Shown here one piece after another: positions 28,033 to 36,196 of a stretch of DNA of 64,000 bases. Numbering within the stretch: the first letter of the stretch is position 1; each line of letters opens with the position of its first letter. The stretch is from JBGAPH01 sp046349955 (GTDB taxonomy: Bacteria > Planctomycetota > Planctomycetia > Pirellulales > JBGAPH01): positions 186,001-250,000 of the forward strand of contig JAXMBI010000007.1 in NCBI GenBank assembly GCA_046349955.1, in the 5' to 3' direction. Under the pieces are notes generated by a model that was not told the origin of the DNA, made no database searches, and saw nothing but the letters and a program-made list of their open reading frames with translations. A program made the translations under genes and the position numbers.

Positions 28033-30381
28033 TCAATGTTCCGGAACCCAATTCACCGTGTTCCAAACCCGTCCGCTCACCGCCTGGCCGTCGGCCGACT
28101 CGACTTCGTAGATCACTCGCATCTGCATCACCGGCGCAAGGTCCGAAATCGACAGCCGCACCGTGCGGCCGTCAGGCAGGAGGCGCGCGGCCGCGATCTT
28201 AACTAGGTCGCGGCCTTCTTGCTCCGGCTTCGCCACCGACCAGTCCTTCGAGCCATACTCCTCGGACCAGCGGTAGTTCCACTGCTCCACGCGGAACTTA
28301 CGTGGGTCGGCCGCGGACTTGCCCAACGGGGTCGAGAACTCGAGCTCCAGCCCGCCTGGCACGACCTTCAACCCCACCGGCAGCCGCAGCGGCTGCCCCG
28401 TGTAGCGCACGCGCTGCAGGCAGCCGTCTTGCTTTGCGGCATTCTGCCAGCCACGTAGCCCACAGACATAGAGATGCCCATCTCGCGGGTTGATCCGCCC
28501 GCGGGCGACGCCGGAGAGAAAGAACAGCCCCAGGTCGACCGCGCCCCCTTGGGCGTGTTCCCCTTCGATCTGCGGCAACAGCAGCAACATCCGGCAGCGG
28601 CCATACGAAAGGTGCAGGGGCCGTCCAGCGAGTGGTCCGAAGCAGTTCGGCGGAACCCATACCTGGCCGCCGGCCGAGTTGTCGGCCTCGCGCGGCAGCC
28701 AACAAAGCGGCGGATCATAGGTTGCTGGCGCCTGCTCGCGGTGGTGTGCCCGCATGTCGCCGTAGAAGCCCCCTTGATGGATGAGGTCGACGCGCGTGGC
28801 CGGCATCCAGTTGCCCTGCTGATCGGCCCCGGTGATCAGGCCGGCAGGAGACATGCCGAGGCCGATGGGGTGGCGAAACCCGGTGGCGAAGATCTCGGCC
28901 CGGCTGCCATCGGCCGCCACGCGCATCAGGCAGCCGCCCGTGGGGGTGTCGGTGTCGCCCGTCTTGAAGAAGTAGAAGTTGCCCTGCGGGTCGGTTTCGA
29001 GGCAGGTGTCGTAGGAGTGCTCGCCGCCGCCGGTGTGCCAATCGTGGTTCACGTTCTCGTAGAAGTCCGCCTCGCCGTCGCCGTTGGCGTCGTGCAGCCG
29101 CGTGAGCTGGCCGCGCTCGATCACGTGGATCAAACCGTTCACGACCTTGAGCCCGAGCGGCTGGTAGAGCCCGGTGGCGAAGCGTTTCCACGTGAGCTGG
29201 CCCAGCCGTTCGCCCACGCCCCGCACGAGCCACACGTCGCCATGCGCGCTGCACACAGCCAGCTCGCCGCCGGGAAGGAAATCGAGCCCGCCGAGAAACA
29301 TCAGCGCATGGTGCGGATTTTCATGCGGAACGGAGAGCGTGTCGACCACGAGGGACGCGTTGTCGGCCGCGTTTTCGCCCTGCGTGACGATGGGCTGCGT
29401 CCACCGCGCGGGTCCCGGAGCGAGGAGCGGCTGCAAGTCCTCCGGCTTCGTTTCCTTGGCCAACCGCGCGAGAGCGGCAGCCTCGACGCGGGAAGACAGC
29501 AGCAGCGTGATCCGGCGCGTATCGCGCGACGGCGGCAACGATACGACTACGCGGCCGTCCTTGCGGGCGGAAAGCTTCGCCGCATCAGGCTCAGCGGCCA
29601 GCGCCACGGTCAGCGTCGGTTCGTCGGCCGGTGATTGCACGGCCGACGCGCCATCGAATTCGCGTAGCTTGCCTGCCTGCTTGAACTCGGCGACCAGCAG
29701 TTCGAGCGGCCGCTCCGTGGGGCCGACTGCGAGCATGCGCGTGAACACCGGCTGCCCCGCGTGCTCCACGAGCCAAGGCGACTCGAGCACCGGCGTGTCG
29801 CCCACCGTGTAGGAGAGCGCGACGCGCGGACCGTGAAGATACAATCCGCGATAGTGAACCCACGCGCGCGGCAGCGGGGCGGTGGCGCGGTCTGGGGTTT
29901 CCCAGCGCCCTTGGGGATCGGCCCAGCCGGGGCCGCTCGCCGTGCGAAAGACCATCGTTCCGTCAGGCGTCGGGGTGTTCAGCAATCCGAAGCGGCGCTC
30001 GCTGTGCTGCAAGAAGCCGCCAGTCCAGCCGGCCGCGATCCGACATTGATTGCGGTCGAACACCACGGCCCCCTGGCCCTGCTCTCCCACGCGGATCGCC
30101 GTCGCCTTGTAGACGCGCGTAGCGCCGTCGAGCGAAGGATAGTCCATCGTCGCCTGAAACACGGGGCCGGTGTCCATGCGCCGCAGGCGATCGTCGATCC
30201 AGTCGGCGTCGGTGTGCTTCTCCCAGGGCGCGGCGTCACCGGCCACGGGGGGCGGAGTCCACGCCGGATCGCCGGGCGGCACGTTGCGGCGGCGAACCCG
30301 CTGGGCTAGTGCTTCGTCGGAATGAGCGATGTACAACAGAACGAACGCGGCCGCGAGACGGGCCGAGCGGGAGCGAAGCAT
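28033..30381 (-). CDS. Secreted beta-propeller dehydrogenase-like protein (DUF6797-like)
   Basis: The protein has 782 residues with a signal peptide at 1-26 (ARLAAAFVLLYIAHSDEALA). The N-terminal ~330 residues (DDRLRRMDTGPVFQATMDYP...YKATAIRVG) resemble DUF6797 of Planctomycetes and Verrucomicrobia. Residues about 350-650 form a sorbosone/glucose-dehydrogenase-like propeller (GLDFLPGGELAVCSAHGDVWLV, TGFRHPIGLGMSPAG). No CxxCH haem motif is present, although many relatives carry one. It probably acts in extracytoplasmic sugar oxidation or binding. The last codons carry one copy of the 24-bp repeat. Confidence 0.8.
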   Translation of the reverse strand: MLRSRSARLAAAFVLLYIAHSDEALAQRVRRRNVPPGDPAWTPPPVAGDAAPWEKHTDADWIDDRLRRMDTGPVFQATMDYPSLDGATRVYKATAIRVGEQGQGAVVFDRNQCRIAAGWTGGFLQHSERRFGLLNTPTPDGTMVFRTASGPGWADPQGRWETPDRATAPLPRAWVHYRGLYLHGPRVALSYTVGDTPVLESPWLVEHAGQPVFTRMLAVGPTERPLELLVAEFKQAGKLREFDGASAVQSPADEPTLTVALAAEPDAAKLSARKDGRVVVSLPPSRDTRRITLLLSSRVEAAALARLAKETKPEDLQPLLAPGPARWTQPIVTQGENAADNASLVVDTLSVPHENPHHALMFLGGLDFLPGGELAVCSAHGDVWLVRGVGERLGQLTWKRFATGLYQPLGLKVVNGLIHVIERGQLTRLHDANGDGEADFYENVNHDWHTGGGEHSYDTCLETDPQGNFYFFKTGDTDTPTGGCLMRVAADGSRAEIFATGFRHPIGLGMSPAGLITGADQQGNWMPATRVDLIHQGGFYGDMRAHHREQAPATYDPPLCWLPREADNSAGGQVWVPPNCFGPLAGRPLHLSYGRCRMLLLLPQIEGEHAQGGAVDLGLFFLSGVARGRINPRDGHLYVCGLRGWQNAAKQDGCLQRVRYTGQPLRLPVGLKVVPGGLELEFSTPLGKSAADPRKFRVEQWNYRWSEEYGSKDWSVAKPEQEGRDLVKIAAARLLPDGRTVRLSISDLAPVMQMRVIYEVESADGQAVSGRVWNTVNWVPEH

Positions 30382-30429
30382 CGGAGAAGACTCGAGGTAG
30401 GCGGGAGGTGTGCGGCGCAGCCGCAGGCT

Positions 30430-30552
30430 GTAGCCGGCACACTCCGTGTGCCGAATGCTGAATCGGCAAACAGCTCCGATCGCGCGCTTGGGTGATCAGC
30501 CAAGCAGCGCTTGCGCCGCACCGGCATTCGGCACACGGAGTGTGCCGGCTAC
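30430..30552. repeat. REP/BIME-like palindromic unit with perfect 28-bp arms
   Basis: The arm at 30430-30457 (GTAGCCGGCACACTCCGTGT, then GCCGAATG) is the exact reverse complement of 30525-30552. Each arm also contains its own small dyad (GGCACACTCCGTGTGCC). This double-hairpin form resembles the units around the RAYT gene at 60.4-61.3 kb but has a different stem sequence. Confidence 0.85.
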
Positions 30553-30600
30553 TTTCGGCAAGGCTACCTGTGCGTTCAGCGCCTGGCAACTGTCGCGCAT

Positions 30601-30918
30601 TTAGCGCTGCCCTGGCGCTGGGGCATAGACCACCCACTCCTGCTGGCCGAGCACCCAGAGTTGCCCGCTCGAACTATCGAGCAGGTAGGGGCGGCGACTA
30701 TCCATTTGGATGACTTGGAATCGCAGCGCGTCGGGCTGGTAGTAGCCGGGGGGAGGCTGGCTGCCGGTGGGCGCGAGCGCGCTCTCGACGCTCGTGCGGC
30801 TCGCCTTGCCAGGGGATTGCAGCGCCTGCCCGCGCAGCACGCCGGCGCCGTACGTGCCCAGCCCGCCGACGATTACGCCCACGACCAACCCCAACTGCAA
30901 ACGGGTACGAACGCTCAT
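30601..30918 (-). CDS. Small signal-anchored hypothetical protein
   Basis: 105 residues from the ATG at 30918 (MSVRTRLQLG), with GGGAG upstream. One helix at residues 7-27 (LGLVVGVIVGGLGTYGAGVL) precedes a polar region, then FQVIQMDSRRPYLLDSSSGQLWVLGQQEWVVY. This last segment looks like a single propeller blade or a small beta domain that recurs in planctomycete membrane proteins. The function is unknown. Confidence 0.6.
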   Translation of the reverse strand: MSVRTRLQLGLVVGVIVGGLGTYGAGVLRGQALQSPGKASRTSVESALAPTGSQPPPGYYQPDALRFQVIQMDSRRPYLLDSSSGQLWVLGQQEWVVYAPAPGQR

Positions 30919-31070
30919 GACACGGGCTCCCAAGCGGAGAACAAAGGGATGCGCGGAAATCGCCTCCTTGGAGCCTAATCGAGCGGCTGCCCGCCGAACA
31001 TGGTCGCAGGATCACGATTTCCCGCTGGACCTGAAGGAATGAAGCGGTTGTGCCGCGAGTTCAGATTGGT

Positions 31071-31142
31071 TTCTCGCAAAGGCGCGAAGATCGCAAAGCA
31101 GGCTCGCTCGAGTCCTTGGCGAGCTTCGCGCCTTCGCGAGAA
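31071..31142. repeat. Intergenic inverted repeat
   Basis: TTCTCGCAAAGGCGCGAAG (31071-31089) and CTTCGCGCCTTCGCGAGAA (31124-31142) are inverted repeats matching at 18 of 19 positions. They lie in the 290-bp gap between the small anchored protein and sdpI. Confidence 0.8.
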
Positions 31143-31208
31143 TTTCTGCCTGAGTCCTTTGTGTCGTTGTGTCTTGGTGGTTCAACTCCTCCGAATCTCC
31201 ACGAGGCG

Positions 31209-31877
31209 TCACACCCGCCCCTGCCGCTCGAGCCGCTTATAGAGGACGAGCGAGTAGACCACGGGCACGCCGGCGATCGCCACGAGCACGCCGACGAACA
31301 GCCACACCCCCGACGCGCCGGCCAGCGTCGCCGCGAAGCCGACGAGCCCGCCGGCCACGAACAGCCAGGCGGCCAGCCGATGAGTTTGCGTCCACACCGT
31401 GTCGCTGGCCAGCGTCCACGGCGTCCGCACCCCCACCCAGAAGTTCCGCTGCACCTTGCCGAGCACGTTGCCCAGGAGCGCGAAGAGCAGATACGCCCCC
31501 GCGACGACCCATCGCCCGAGATCGAGCGTTGGCTCGAGCGCCGCGGCCAGCATCAGCCCCTGCATCCAGGCGAAGAACGCCACCATCAGGAACATCAGGT
31601 ATTCATAGGTGGCGCGGAACGAGTCGATGGCGAACTGCTGCGGCGAGAGCCAGGGCAGCAGCCGCCCCACGCCCACCGCCCCCAACATCACGAGCGCCGG
31701 CGTGATCAGGCTCACAAGCGCCTGGTCCTTGGGCACGAAACGGTCGGGCGCCCCGCTGAATCCCCAGTGGACCGGAATCTCCGCCGGCAGCCGATCGTGG
31801 AAGCCGAAGTAGACGGTCAGGCAGGCCGCGAAAGCCGCGGCGGTGAGCACGAGCGAAGCCAGTAGCCAACGATTCAT
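31209..31877 (-). CDS. sdpI: SdpI-family membrane protein
   Basis: A 222-residue protein whose ATG (31877-31875) overlaps the stop of the upstream regulator (ATGA), showing translational coupling. It has a DUF1648-type N-terminus with IPVHWGFSGAPDRFVPK at about 35-51. Further helices follow, with the SdpI signature GNVLGKVQRNFWVGVRTPWTL and then VWTQTHRLAAWLFV. In Bacillus subtilis SdpI gives immunity to the SDP toxin and sequesters SdpR. Here it may be a toxin-immunity or signal-receptor protein in the inner membrane. No toxin gene is adjacent. Confidence 0.92.
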   Translation of the reverse strand: MNRWLLASLVLTAAAFAACLTVYFGFHDRLPAEIPVHWGFSGAPDRFVPKDQALVSLITPALVMLGAVGVGRLLPWLSPQQFAIDSFRATYEYLMFLMVAFFAWMQGLMLAAALEPTLDLGRWVVAGAYLLFALLGNVLGKVQRNFWVGVRTPWTLASDTVWTQTHRLAAWLFVAGGLVGFAATLAGASGVWLFVGVLVAIAGVPVVYSLVLYKRLERQGRV

Positions 31878-32188
31878 CGCGCCTTCTCCTGCGACGCCGA
31901 CCTTCCATTGCGGCCCTTCGCCGGTTTCTCGGCGAACAGGTCCCATACGATGGCCAGCACGTCTTGCATCACCGTGGTGTTGAGGGCGTAGACGATCTGT
32001 TGCCCCTGCCGCCGCGAGCTGATCAGGTCGGCCGCCTTGAGCACCGAAAAGTGGTGCGACATCGACGGCTTCGACATGTCGAACCGCTCGGCGAGCTCGC
32101 CAGCCGTCTGCTCGCCGTGCCGGAGCAAGCGCAGGATCTCGCGCCGCGTGGGATCGGCCAGGGCTTTGAAGGCGTCGTTGGCAGGCAA
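31874..32188 (-). CDS. sdpR: ArsR-family repressor, SdpR-like
   Basis: 104 residues with a TTG start at 32188; an in-frame stop lies just upstream, so no longer version is possible. It is a winged helix of ArsR/SdpR type: ALADPTRREILRLLRHGEQTAGELAERFDMSKPSMSHHFSVLKAADLI, then a QQIVYALN wing. It has no metal-binding cysteine pair, as in SdpR. It forms an operon with sdpI. A palindromic operator sits just downstream of its -10 box. Confidence 0.92.
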   Translation of the reverse strand: MPANDAFKALADPTRREILRLLRHGEQTAGELAERFDMSKPSMSHHFSVLKAADLISSRRQGQQIVYALNTTVMQDVLAIVWDLFAEKPAKGRNGRSASQEKAR

Positions 32189-32212
32189 GCGGGCGGCTCA
32201 CACGTTTAATGG

Positions 32213-32228
32213 TTAGGCAATTGTCTAA
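32213..32228. promoter_or_regulatory. Palindromic operator upstream of sdpR
   Basis: TTAGGCAATTGTCTAA is a 16-base palindrome with perfect outer and inner arms (TTAG-CAATTG-CTAA) apart from one symmetrical pair. It touches the -10 element and covers the predicted transcription start, a typical repressor position. Confidence 0.7.
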
Positions 32229-32255
32229 ATATAGCGTGCGTCGCGAATGGGTCAA
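32228..32255 (-). promoter_or_regulatory. Promoter of sdpR-sdpI
   Basis: On the minus strand TTGACC (32255-32250) and TATATT (32233-32228) are separated by 16 bases, about 40 bases before the TTG start. Confidence 0.65.
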
Positions 32256-32284
32256 GCTTGCGTTGCCCGATCCGAACTAGCCCG

Positions 32285-32735
32285 AAGCGCGAGCAAGGGA
32301 GAAGCCGCGCATCCATGGTCGAGCCGCGCGGACCCTGCACGGGCCGGGCAGCATTTCCGGCCAGCGCGCCCGACCGGCGCTCGAGTCCCTTGCTCGCGCT
32401 TTTTGAAGTTGCGCTTTTGGTTGGAAGCGGGGGCATGGATCAAGCGTTTGCTCTTGGAGCGAGCAAGGCTACGTGCAGCCCCGGCAGGGGCGACCCGAGA
32501 ATAGCCCCGGGCCAGGGCAGCGTGAGCTGACCGCAGCCCGGGGTCCGTGAGAAGTAGGGAACAAAGCCCCGCAGGGGCGACACAAGAACTGCTTGCCAGC
32601 GCTGGACTCAAGCATATCTCAGGCATATCTGTCGCCCCTCCGGGGCTCTTTGTTTCCGTGGGGCGTAACCCCGGGCGGCGTCCGGCTGCGCCGGCCTTGC
32701 CCGGGGCTATTCTCGGGTCGCCCTGCCGGGGCTGC
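32285..32735. repeat. Cluster of nested inverted repeats in a gene-free stretch
   Basis: Three inverted pairs fill the ~575-bp gap. AAGCGCGAGCAAGGG (32285-32299) pairs with 32387-32401. A 38-base arm at 32475-32512 pairs with 32699-32735, missing one base. Inside that, ACAAAGCCCCGCAGGGGCGA (from 32561) pairs with 32630-32653. GGGGC-type and AGCGCGAGCAAGG-type repeats are typical of planctomycete intergenic DNA. No protein-like frame exists here. Confidence 0.8.
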
Positions 32736-32830
32736 ATGCCGCGCCTCACGCTTCGCAGATGCCAAGCCGCAACTTCAAAACTGGCGCTGCGGGCTGGTGT
32801 GGCGCAACCGAAACTCACGGTGACCAAGCG

Positions 32831-33685
32831 CTAGCGAGCGTCGGCCTGCCGTTGCCGGTCAAGAAACCCGATCGCCGCTTCCACCGCCGCGCGGTCGAAG
32901 AACGCCCGCACGTGGCCGGCGCCTGGCACGACGTGCGACTCAACGGTCACGCCGGCCGCCTTGAGCAGCTCGGCCATCGCCACGCTCGTTGACCGCGGCA
33001 CCAGCAGATCGCTGTCGCCGTGGTAGAAGAACGTCGGCGGCGCCTTGGCCGAGACGAACCGCGCCGGGCTGGCCTGCCGGTAGATTTCCGGCAGCTCGGC
33101 CCGCGTTCCCCCCAGCCAGTACTTCAAGATCGCCTGCTGCGGCGGGACGGTCGAGAAATCGCAGGGAGCGCCGCCAGCCACGATCGCCTTGAGCCCCGTG
33201 GCTTCGGTGCCTTCTTTTGCTACGGCCTCTGCGTCGGTCACGCCGACCAGGGCCGCCAGGTGCCCGCCGGCCGAATAGCCAAACACGGCCAGCCAGTTGG
33301 GGTCGATGTGGTGTTCCTTGGCCTCGCGCCGCATCCACTCGAGCGCTGCCCGGCAATCATCGAGCTGGGCAGGGAATTTATATTTGGGGGCCAGGCGATA
33401 GTTGATCGATACGGCCACGTAGCCCCGCCGGGCCAGCGCGCGGCCATGAAAGTCCATCTGCTCCTTGTTGCCCAGGGCCCAGCCGCCCCCATGGACCAAG
33501 AGCACACCGGGGAACGGCCCCTCCCCCGGCGGCGAGAAAATGTCTGCCCGCAACTCGACGGGACCCGCCTTGGCGTAGACGACGTCAGTCTCGGTGCGGA
33601 TCGGCGCCTGGGCAGCGTCTTCAGCGCGCGCTGCTCCCACGAGCCCGATCAGCAGCAAAACCAACCCCCAGCAACCCTTTGGCAT
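32831..33685 (-). CDS. Secreted alpha/beta-hydrolase (esterase, BD-FAE-like)
   Basis: 284 residues with a signal peptide (MPKGCWGLVLLLIGLVGAARA). The oxyanion motif HGGGWALGN, the nucleophile elbow GYSAGG, an acid in HGDSDLLVP and a histidine in GAGHVRAF make a complete catalytic triad. NYRLAPKYKFPAQLDDCRAAL is typical of the bifunctional feruloyl/acetyl-xylan esterase and carboxylesterase-B-like family. It probably removes acyl groups from polysaccharide or small esters in the periplasm. Confidence 0.9.
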   Translation of the reverse strand: MPKGCWGLVLLLIGLVGAARAEDAAQAPIRTETDVVYAKAGPVELRADIFSPPGEGPFPGVLLVHGGGWALGNKEQMDFHGRALARRGYVAVSINYRLAPKYKFPAQLDDCRAALEWMRREAKEHHIDPNWLAVFGYSAGGHLAALVGVTDAEAVAKEGTEATGLKAIVAGGAPCDFSTVPPQQAILKYWLGGTRAELPEIYRQASPARFVSAKAPPTFFYHGDSDLLVPRSTSVAMAELLKAAGVTVESHVVPGAGHVRAFFDRAAVEAAIGFLDRQRQADAR

Positions 33686-33825
33686 CGCTCATCTTCTCCG
33701 CGCCGCGGACCGGGCCGCGGCCAATCGAACCTGGAAACCCGCTTGCGCCCTCTTCTATAATAGGAAAGTCGCCCAGGCGGCACAGGCGGCGGGCGCCGGC
33801 TCGCCGCCGGAAAACGTGAATACGC

Positions 33826-33887
33826 CCTCGCTTACGCGTCGGGTTCGGATCGGCCGGCCCTCATCCCAACCCGACGCGTAAGCGAGG
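33826..33887. repeat. Perfect 20-bp inverted repeat upstream of ribBA
   Basis: CCTCGCTTACGCGTCGGGTT (33826-33845) is exactly inverted at 33868-33887 with a 22-base spacer. It lies 66 bases before ribBA and may form a strong hairpin in the leader. ACGCGTAAGCGAGG is a common planctomycete dispersed motif. Confidence 0.85.
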
Positions 33888-33952
33888 CAGACGCGCCAGC
33901 CGCCGCCCCAAGTGCGATCCCCGCCTTCCTTCCTCCCGGAGCTCACGACTCG

Positions 33953-35167
33953 ATGCCCCAGCGTTTTTCCTCGATCGACGAAGCCGCCGCGGCCATTGGA
34001 CGGGGCGAAGTGGTGATCGTCGTCGACGCCGAGGACCGCGAGAACGAGGGAGACTTCGTGGCGGCCGCCGACCGCGTGTCGCCGGAAATCGTCAACTTCA
34101 TGATCACCCACGGCCGTGGGCAGCTCTGTATGCCGGTGCTGCCCGAGGTCTGCCAGCGGCTCGATTTGCCGCTGATGGTCAACGCGAACACGGCCCCCTT
34201 GGGCACCTGCTTCACGGTGCCGATCGATCACCGCACCTCACGGACCGGCATCACGGCCCAGGAGCGGGCGACCACGATCCAGGAGATCATGAACCCGGCC
34301 AGCAAGCCGGGGGACTTCGTGCGGCCGGGGCACCTGTTTCCGCTGGTGGCCAAGGAAGGGGGCGTGCTCCGCCGGGCAGGGCACACCGAGGCGGCGGTCG
34401 ACCTGGCCCGGGTGGCCGGCTTGGCGCCTGCCGGCGTGCTCTGCGAAATCCTCGACGACACCGGCAACCGCGCCAGCCGCGACGCCCTGTTCGCCCTGGC
34501 CGACCGCTTCCGGCTCGAGATCATTTCGATCGAAGAGCTGATCCGCTACCGCCGGGCGCGCGAAAAACTGGTGCAGCGGCTCGACGAAGCCGAACTGCCC
34601 ACCTGGTATGGCCCGGCCAAGGTGGTGACCTACGAGGTGAAGTACGAGAGCCAGGAGCCGCTGGCGGTCGTGTTCGGCGATTTGAAAAAGGCCGAGGCCC
34701 CGCTCGTGCGGCTGCACTCCTCGTGCTTCACCGGCGATCTGCTCCATTCGCTCCGCTGCGACTGCGGCGACCAACTGCACATGGCCCTACAGATGATCGC
34801 CGACGAGGGAGTGGGCGTGCTCGTTTATCTGCTGCAAGAAGGGCGGGGGATCGGCCTCTTGAACAAGATCCGCGCCTACAAGCTGCAGGACCAGGGGCTC
34901 GACACGGTGGAGGCCAACAACGCGCTCGGCTTCCGGGCCGACATGCGCGACTACGGCGTCGGCATTCAGGTGCTCAAAGACCTGGGCCTCTCGAACGTGC
35001 GGCTGCTCACGAACAACCCCAAGAAGACCGACGCCTTCATCTACGGCAGCTTCGATCTCAAGGTGGTCGACCAAGTGCCGATCGTGCCGCCGGTGAACGA
35101 GCACAACGCGCGTTACTTGGCGACGAAGCGCGACAAGCTGGGGCACCGGCTGCCGGCCACGCAGTAG
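33953..35167 (+). CDS. ribBA: Bifunctional DHBP synthase / GTP cyclohydrolase II
   Basis: A 404-residue fusion. The RibB half (about 1-200) has VVDAEDRENEGDF and THGRGQLCMP. The RibA half (about 205-400) has the zinc-binding CFTGDLLHSLRCDCGDQL, then EGRGIGLLNKIRAYKLQDQG and the catalytic-region DYGVGIQVLKDLG. It makes 3,4-dihydroxy-2-butanone 4-phosphate and the pyrimidine precursor, the two entry steps of riboflavin synthesis. No other rib genes and no FMN riboswitch are visible. The TAG stop lies inside a REP-like palindrome. Confidence 0.97.
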   Translation: MPQRFSSIDEAAAAIGRGEVVIVVDAEDRENEGDFVAAADRVSPEIVNFMITHGRGQLCMPVLPEVCQRLDLPLMVNANTAPLGTCFTVPIDHRTSRTGITAQERATTIQEIMNPASKPGDFVRPGHLFPLVAKEGGVLRRAGHTEAAVDLARVAGLAPAGVLCEILDDTGNRASRDALFALADRFRLEIISIEELIRYRRAREKLVQRLDEAELPTWYGPAKVVTYEVKYESQEPLAVVFGDLKKAEAPLVRLHSSCFTGDLLHSLRCDCGDQLHMALQMIADEGVGVLVYLLQEGRGIGLLNKIRAYKLQDQGLDTVEANNALGFRADMRDYGVGIQVLKDLGLSNVRLLTNNPKKTDAFIYGSFDLKVVDQVPIVPPVNEHNARYLATKRDKLGHRLPATQ

Positions 35168-35191
35168 CCGGCACACGCCGCTGTGCCGAAT
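35164..35191. repeat. Degenerate REP-like palindrome at the ribBA stop codon
   Basis: GTAGCCGGCACACGCCGCTG and the bases up to 35191 resemble the arms at 30430 and 30525, with a damaged loop. The TAG of its GTAG start is the ribBA stop codon. Confidence 0.65.
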
Positions 35192-35358
35192 TCGGGAGCG
35201 GCGCGAACCGTGCAGGGCGCTCAGGCGTCTTTTCGGCGCTGGTGTCTGCTAGCGGCTTGCTGGCGGCCCGTTGGTTCCGCGGCACTTCCGTGCCGCCCCG
35301 CGCGGGGGTAGAATCTTGAGCTTGCCTGGCGCGGCCTTACCCGCCGATCTGGGCCCAA

Positions 35359-35432
35359 GTCCCCGTAGCTCAATTGGATAGAGCGTCGGCCTCCGGAGCC
35401 GAAGGTTACAGGTTCGAATCCTGTCGGGGATA
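35359..35432 (+). tRNA. tRNA-Arg (CCG)
   Basis: The acceptor GTCCCCG pairs with CGGGGAT (one G-U). The D-arm reads AGCTCAATTGGATAGAGC, the anticodon stem TCGGC/GCCGA holds the loop CTCCGGA (anticodon CCG), and the T-arm reads ACAGGTTCGAATCCTGT. The CCA end is not encoded. It reads the CGG codon. Confidence 0.97.
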
Positions 35433-35474
35433 CTTTTACCAGGGGTTTGGGGCGAGGGGTGAAAGGGGCTTCGA

Positions 35475-36047
35475 ATGAGCGAACCGCGCCCGTTCCTGCC
35501 CAGAATCCGCCGCGTCGCCGCAGCCATTCTCGCGCTGCTGCTCCTCTTCGTCGCCGGCGCGGTCTTCTTCGCCAACGATCTCGTCGGGCTGGCGGTGGTG
35601 GCTGGCATCCGGAGCAGCGTGCGCCGGCAAGACTTCGCCCCGCAACCGGCCGTGCGCGGCTCGGCGATCAGCGAACCGGGCCGCTACGTGTTTCCCGATT
35701 CCACCGAGCTGCGCGTGGAACTCGTGCCCCACGGCAACGGGCATGCCGTGCGCTATCAACTCTCGCGCGGTGAAGAGCGGCATTTGGTCTCGACCGACAA
35801 CCCGAGCGCGTTCCACCGCTGGGCGCTCGTGCTCGATGCCCAAAACCGGTTGTGGTTCGACTCAAGCGACCTGGGGCTCTCGGTCTGGACCATGGCAGAC
35901 GGCGCTTGGCGGCAAACGACGGTAGGGAGCGCTCGCCCGGATCTACTCCGCGCCGTGCCGCTGGAATTGCCCTTGAGCGGCAACCTTCGCGCCGCGGTCG
36001 ACGAAGCCAAAGCCGCGACTTCCAAGCCAGATGCGCCCGCCGAGTGA
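35475..36047 (+). CDS. Signal-anchored hypothetical protein
   Basis: 190 residues with one N-terminal helix (about 12-33, VAAAILALLLLFVAGAVFFAND). A soluble domain follows with alternating beta-like segments (RYVFPDSTELRVELVPHGNG, RWALVLDAQNRLWFDSSDLGLSVW). The segment AQNRLWFDSSDLG resembles a single propeller-like strand found in other planctomycete anchored proteins. No family is recognised. It lies just after tRNA-Arg. Confidence 0.7.
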   Translation: MSEPRPFLPRIRRVAAAILALLLLFVAGAVFFANDLVGLAVVAGIRSSVRRQDFAPQPAVRGSAISEPGRYVFPDSTELRVELVPHGNGHAVRYQLSRGEERHLVSTDNPSAFHRWALVLDAQNRLWFDSSDLGLSVWTMADGAWRQTTVGSARPDLLRAVPLELPLSGNLRAAVDEAKAATSKPDAPAE

Positions 36048-36196
36048 GCGCCTGGGTAGCAGCGTGCCCTTAGCAGCCGCGGCTGTCAGCATTGTCATGC
36101 GGCGGCGCGACCCCTCTCCGCGATCGGTGCGCAGAATCCCTCAAGGGGCAAGGCAGAAGATGTCCCCAGGCAAGGGACCAGATAGGAGCGGATTCG

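Larger units (their letters stand above)
26872..28064. repeat. 24-bp direct repeats bounding a lower-GC segment
   Basis: The same 24 bases, beginning CCGGAACCCAATTC, occur at 26872-26895 and 28041-28064 in the same orientation. The flanks beyond the 24 bases do not match. The second copy encodes the end (WNTVNWVP) of the beta-propeller gene. The ~1145 bp between them look visibly less GC-rich than both sides and hold one small gene. The layout resembles an attachment-site duplication or an insertion scar. Confidence 0.7.

Noticed and set aside
30601..30933. Longer start at 30933 for the small anchored protein
   Set aside because: The ATG at 30918 has a ribosome site and places the helix at a normal distance from the start.
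31209..32255. SdpI as a 348-residue protein
   Set aside because: The extra N-terminus overlaps the sdpR gene in another frame; the ATGA overlap at 31877 gives the usual SdpI length.
32252..32827. 191-residue reverse ORF
   Set aside because: Lies wholly within the nested palindromes; translation is repeat-derived.
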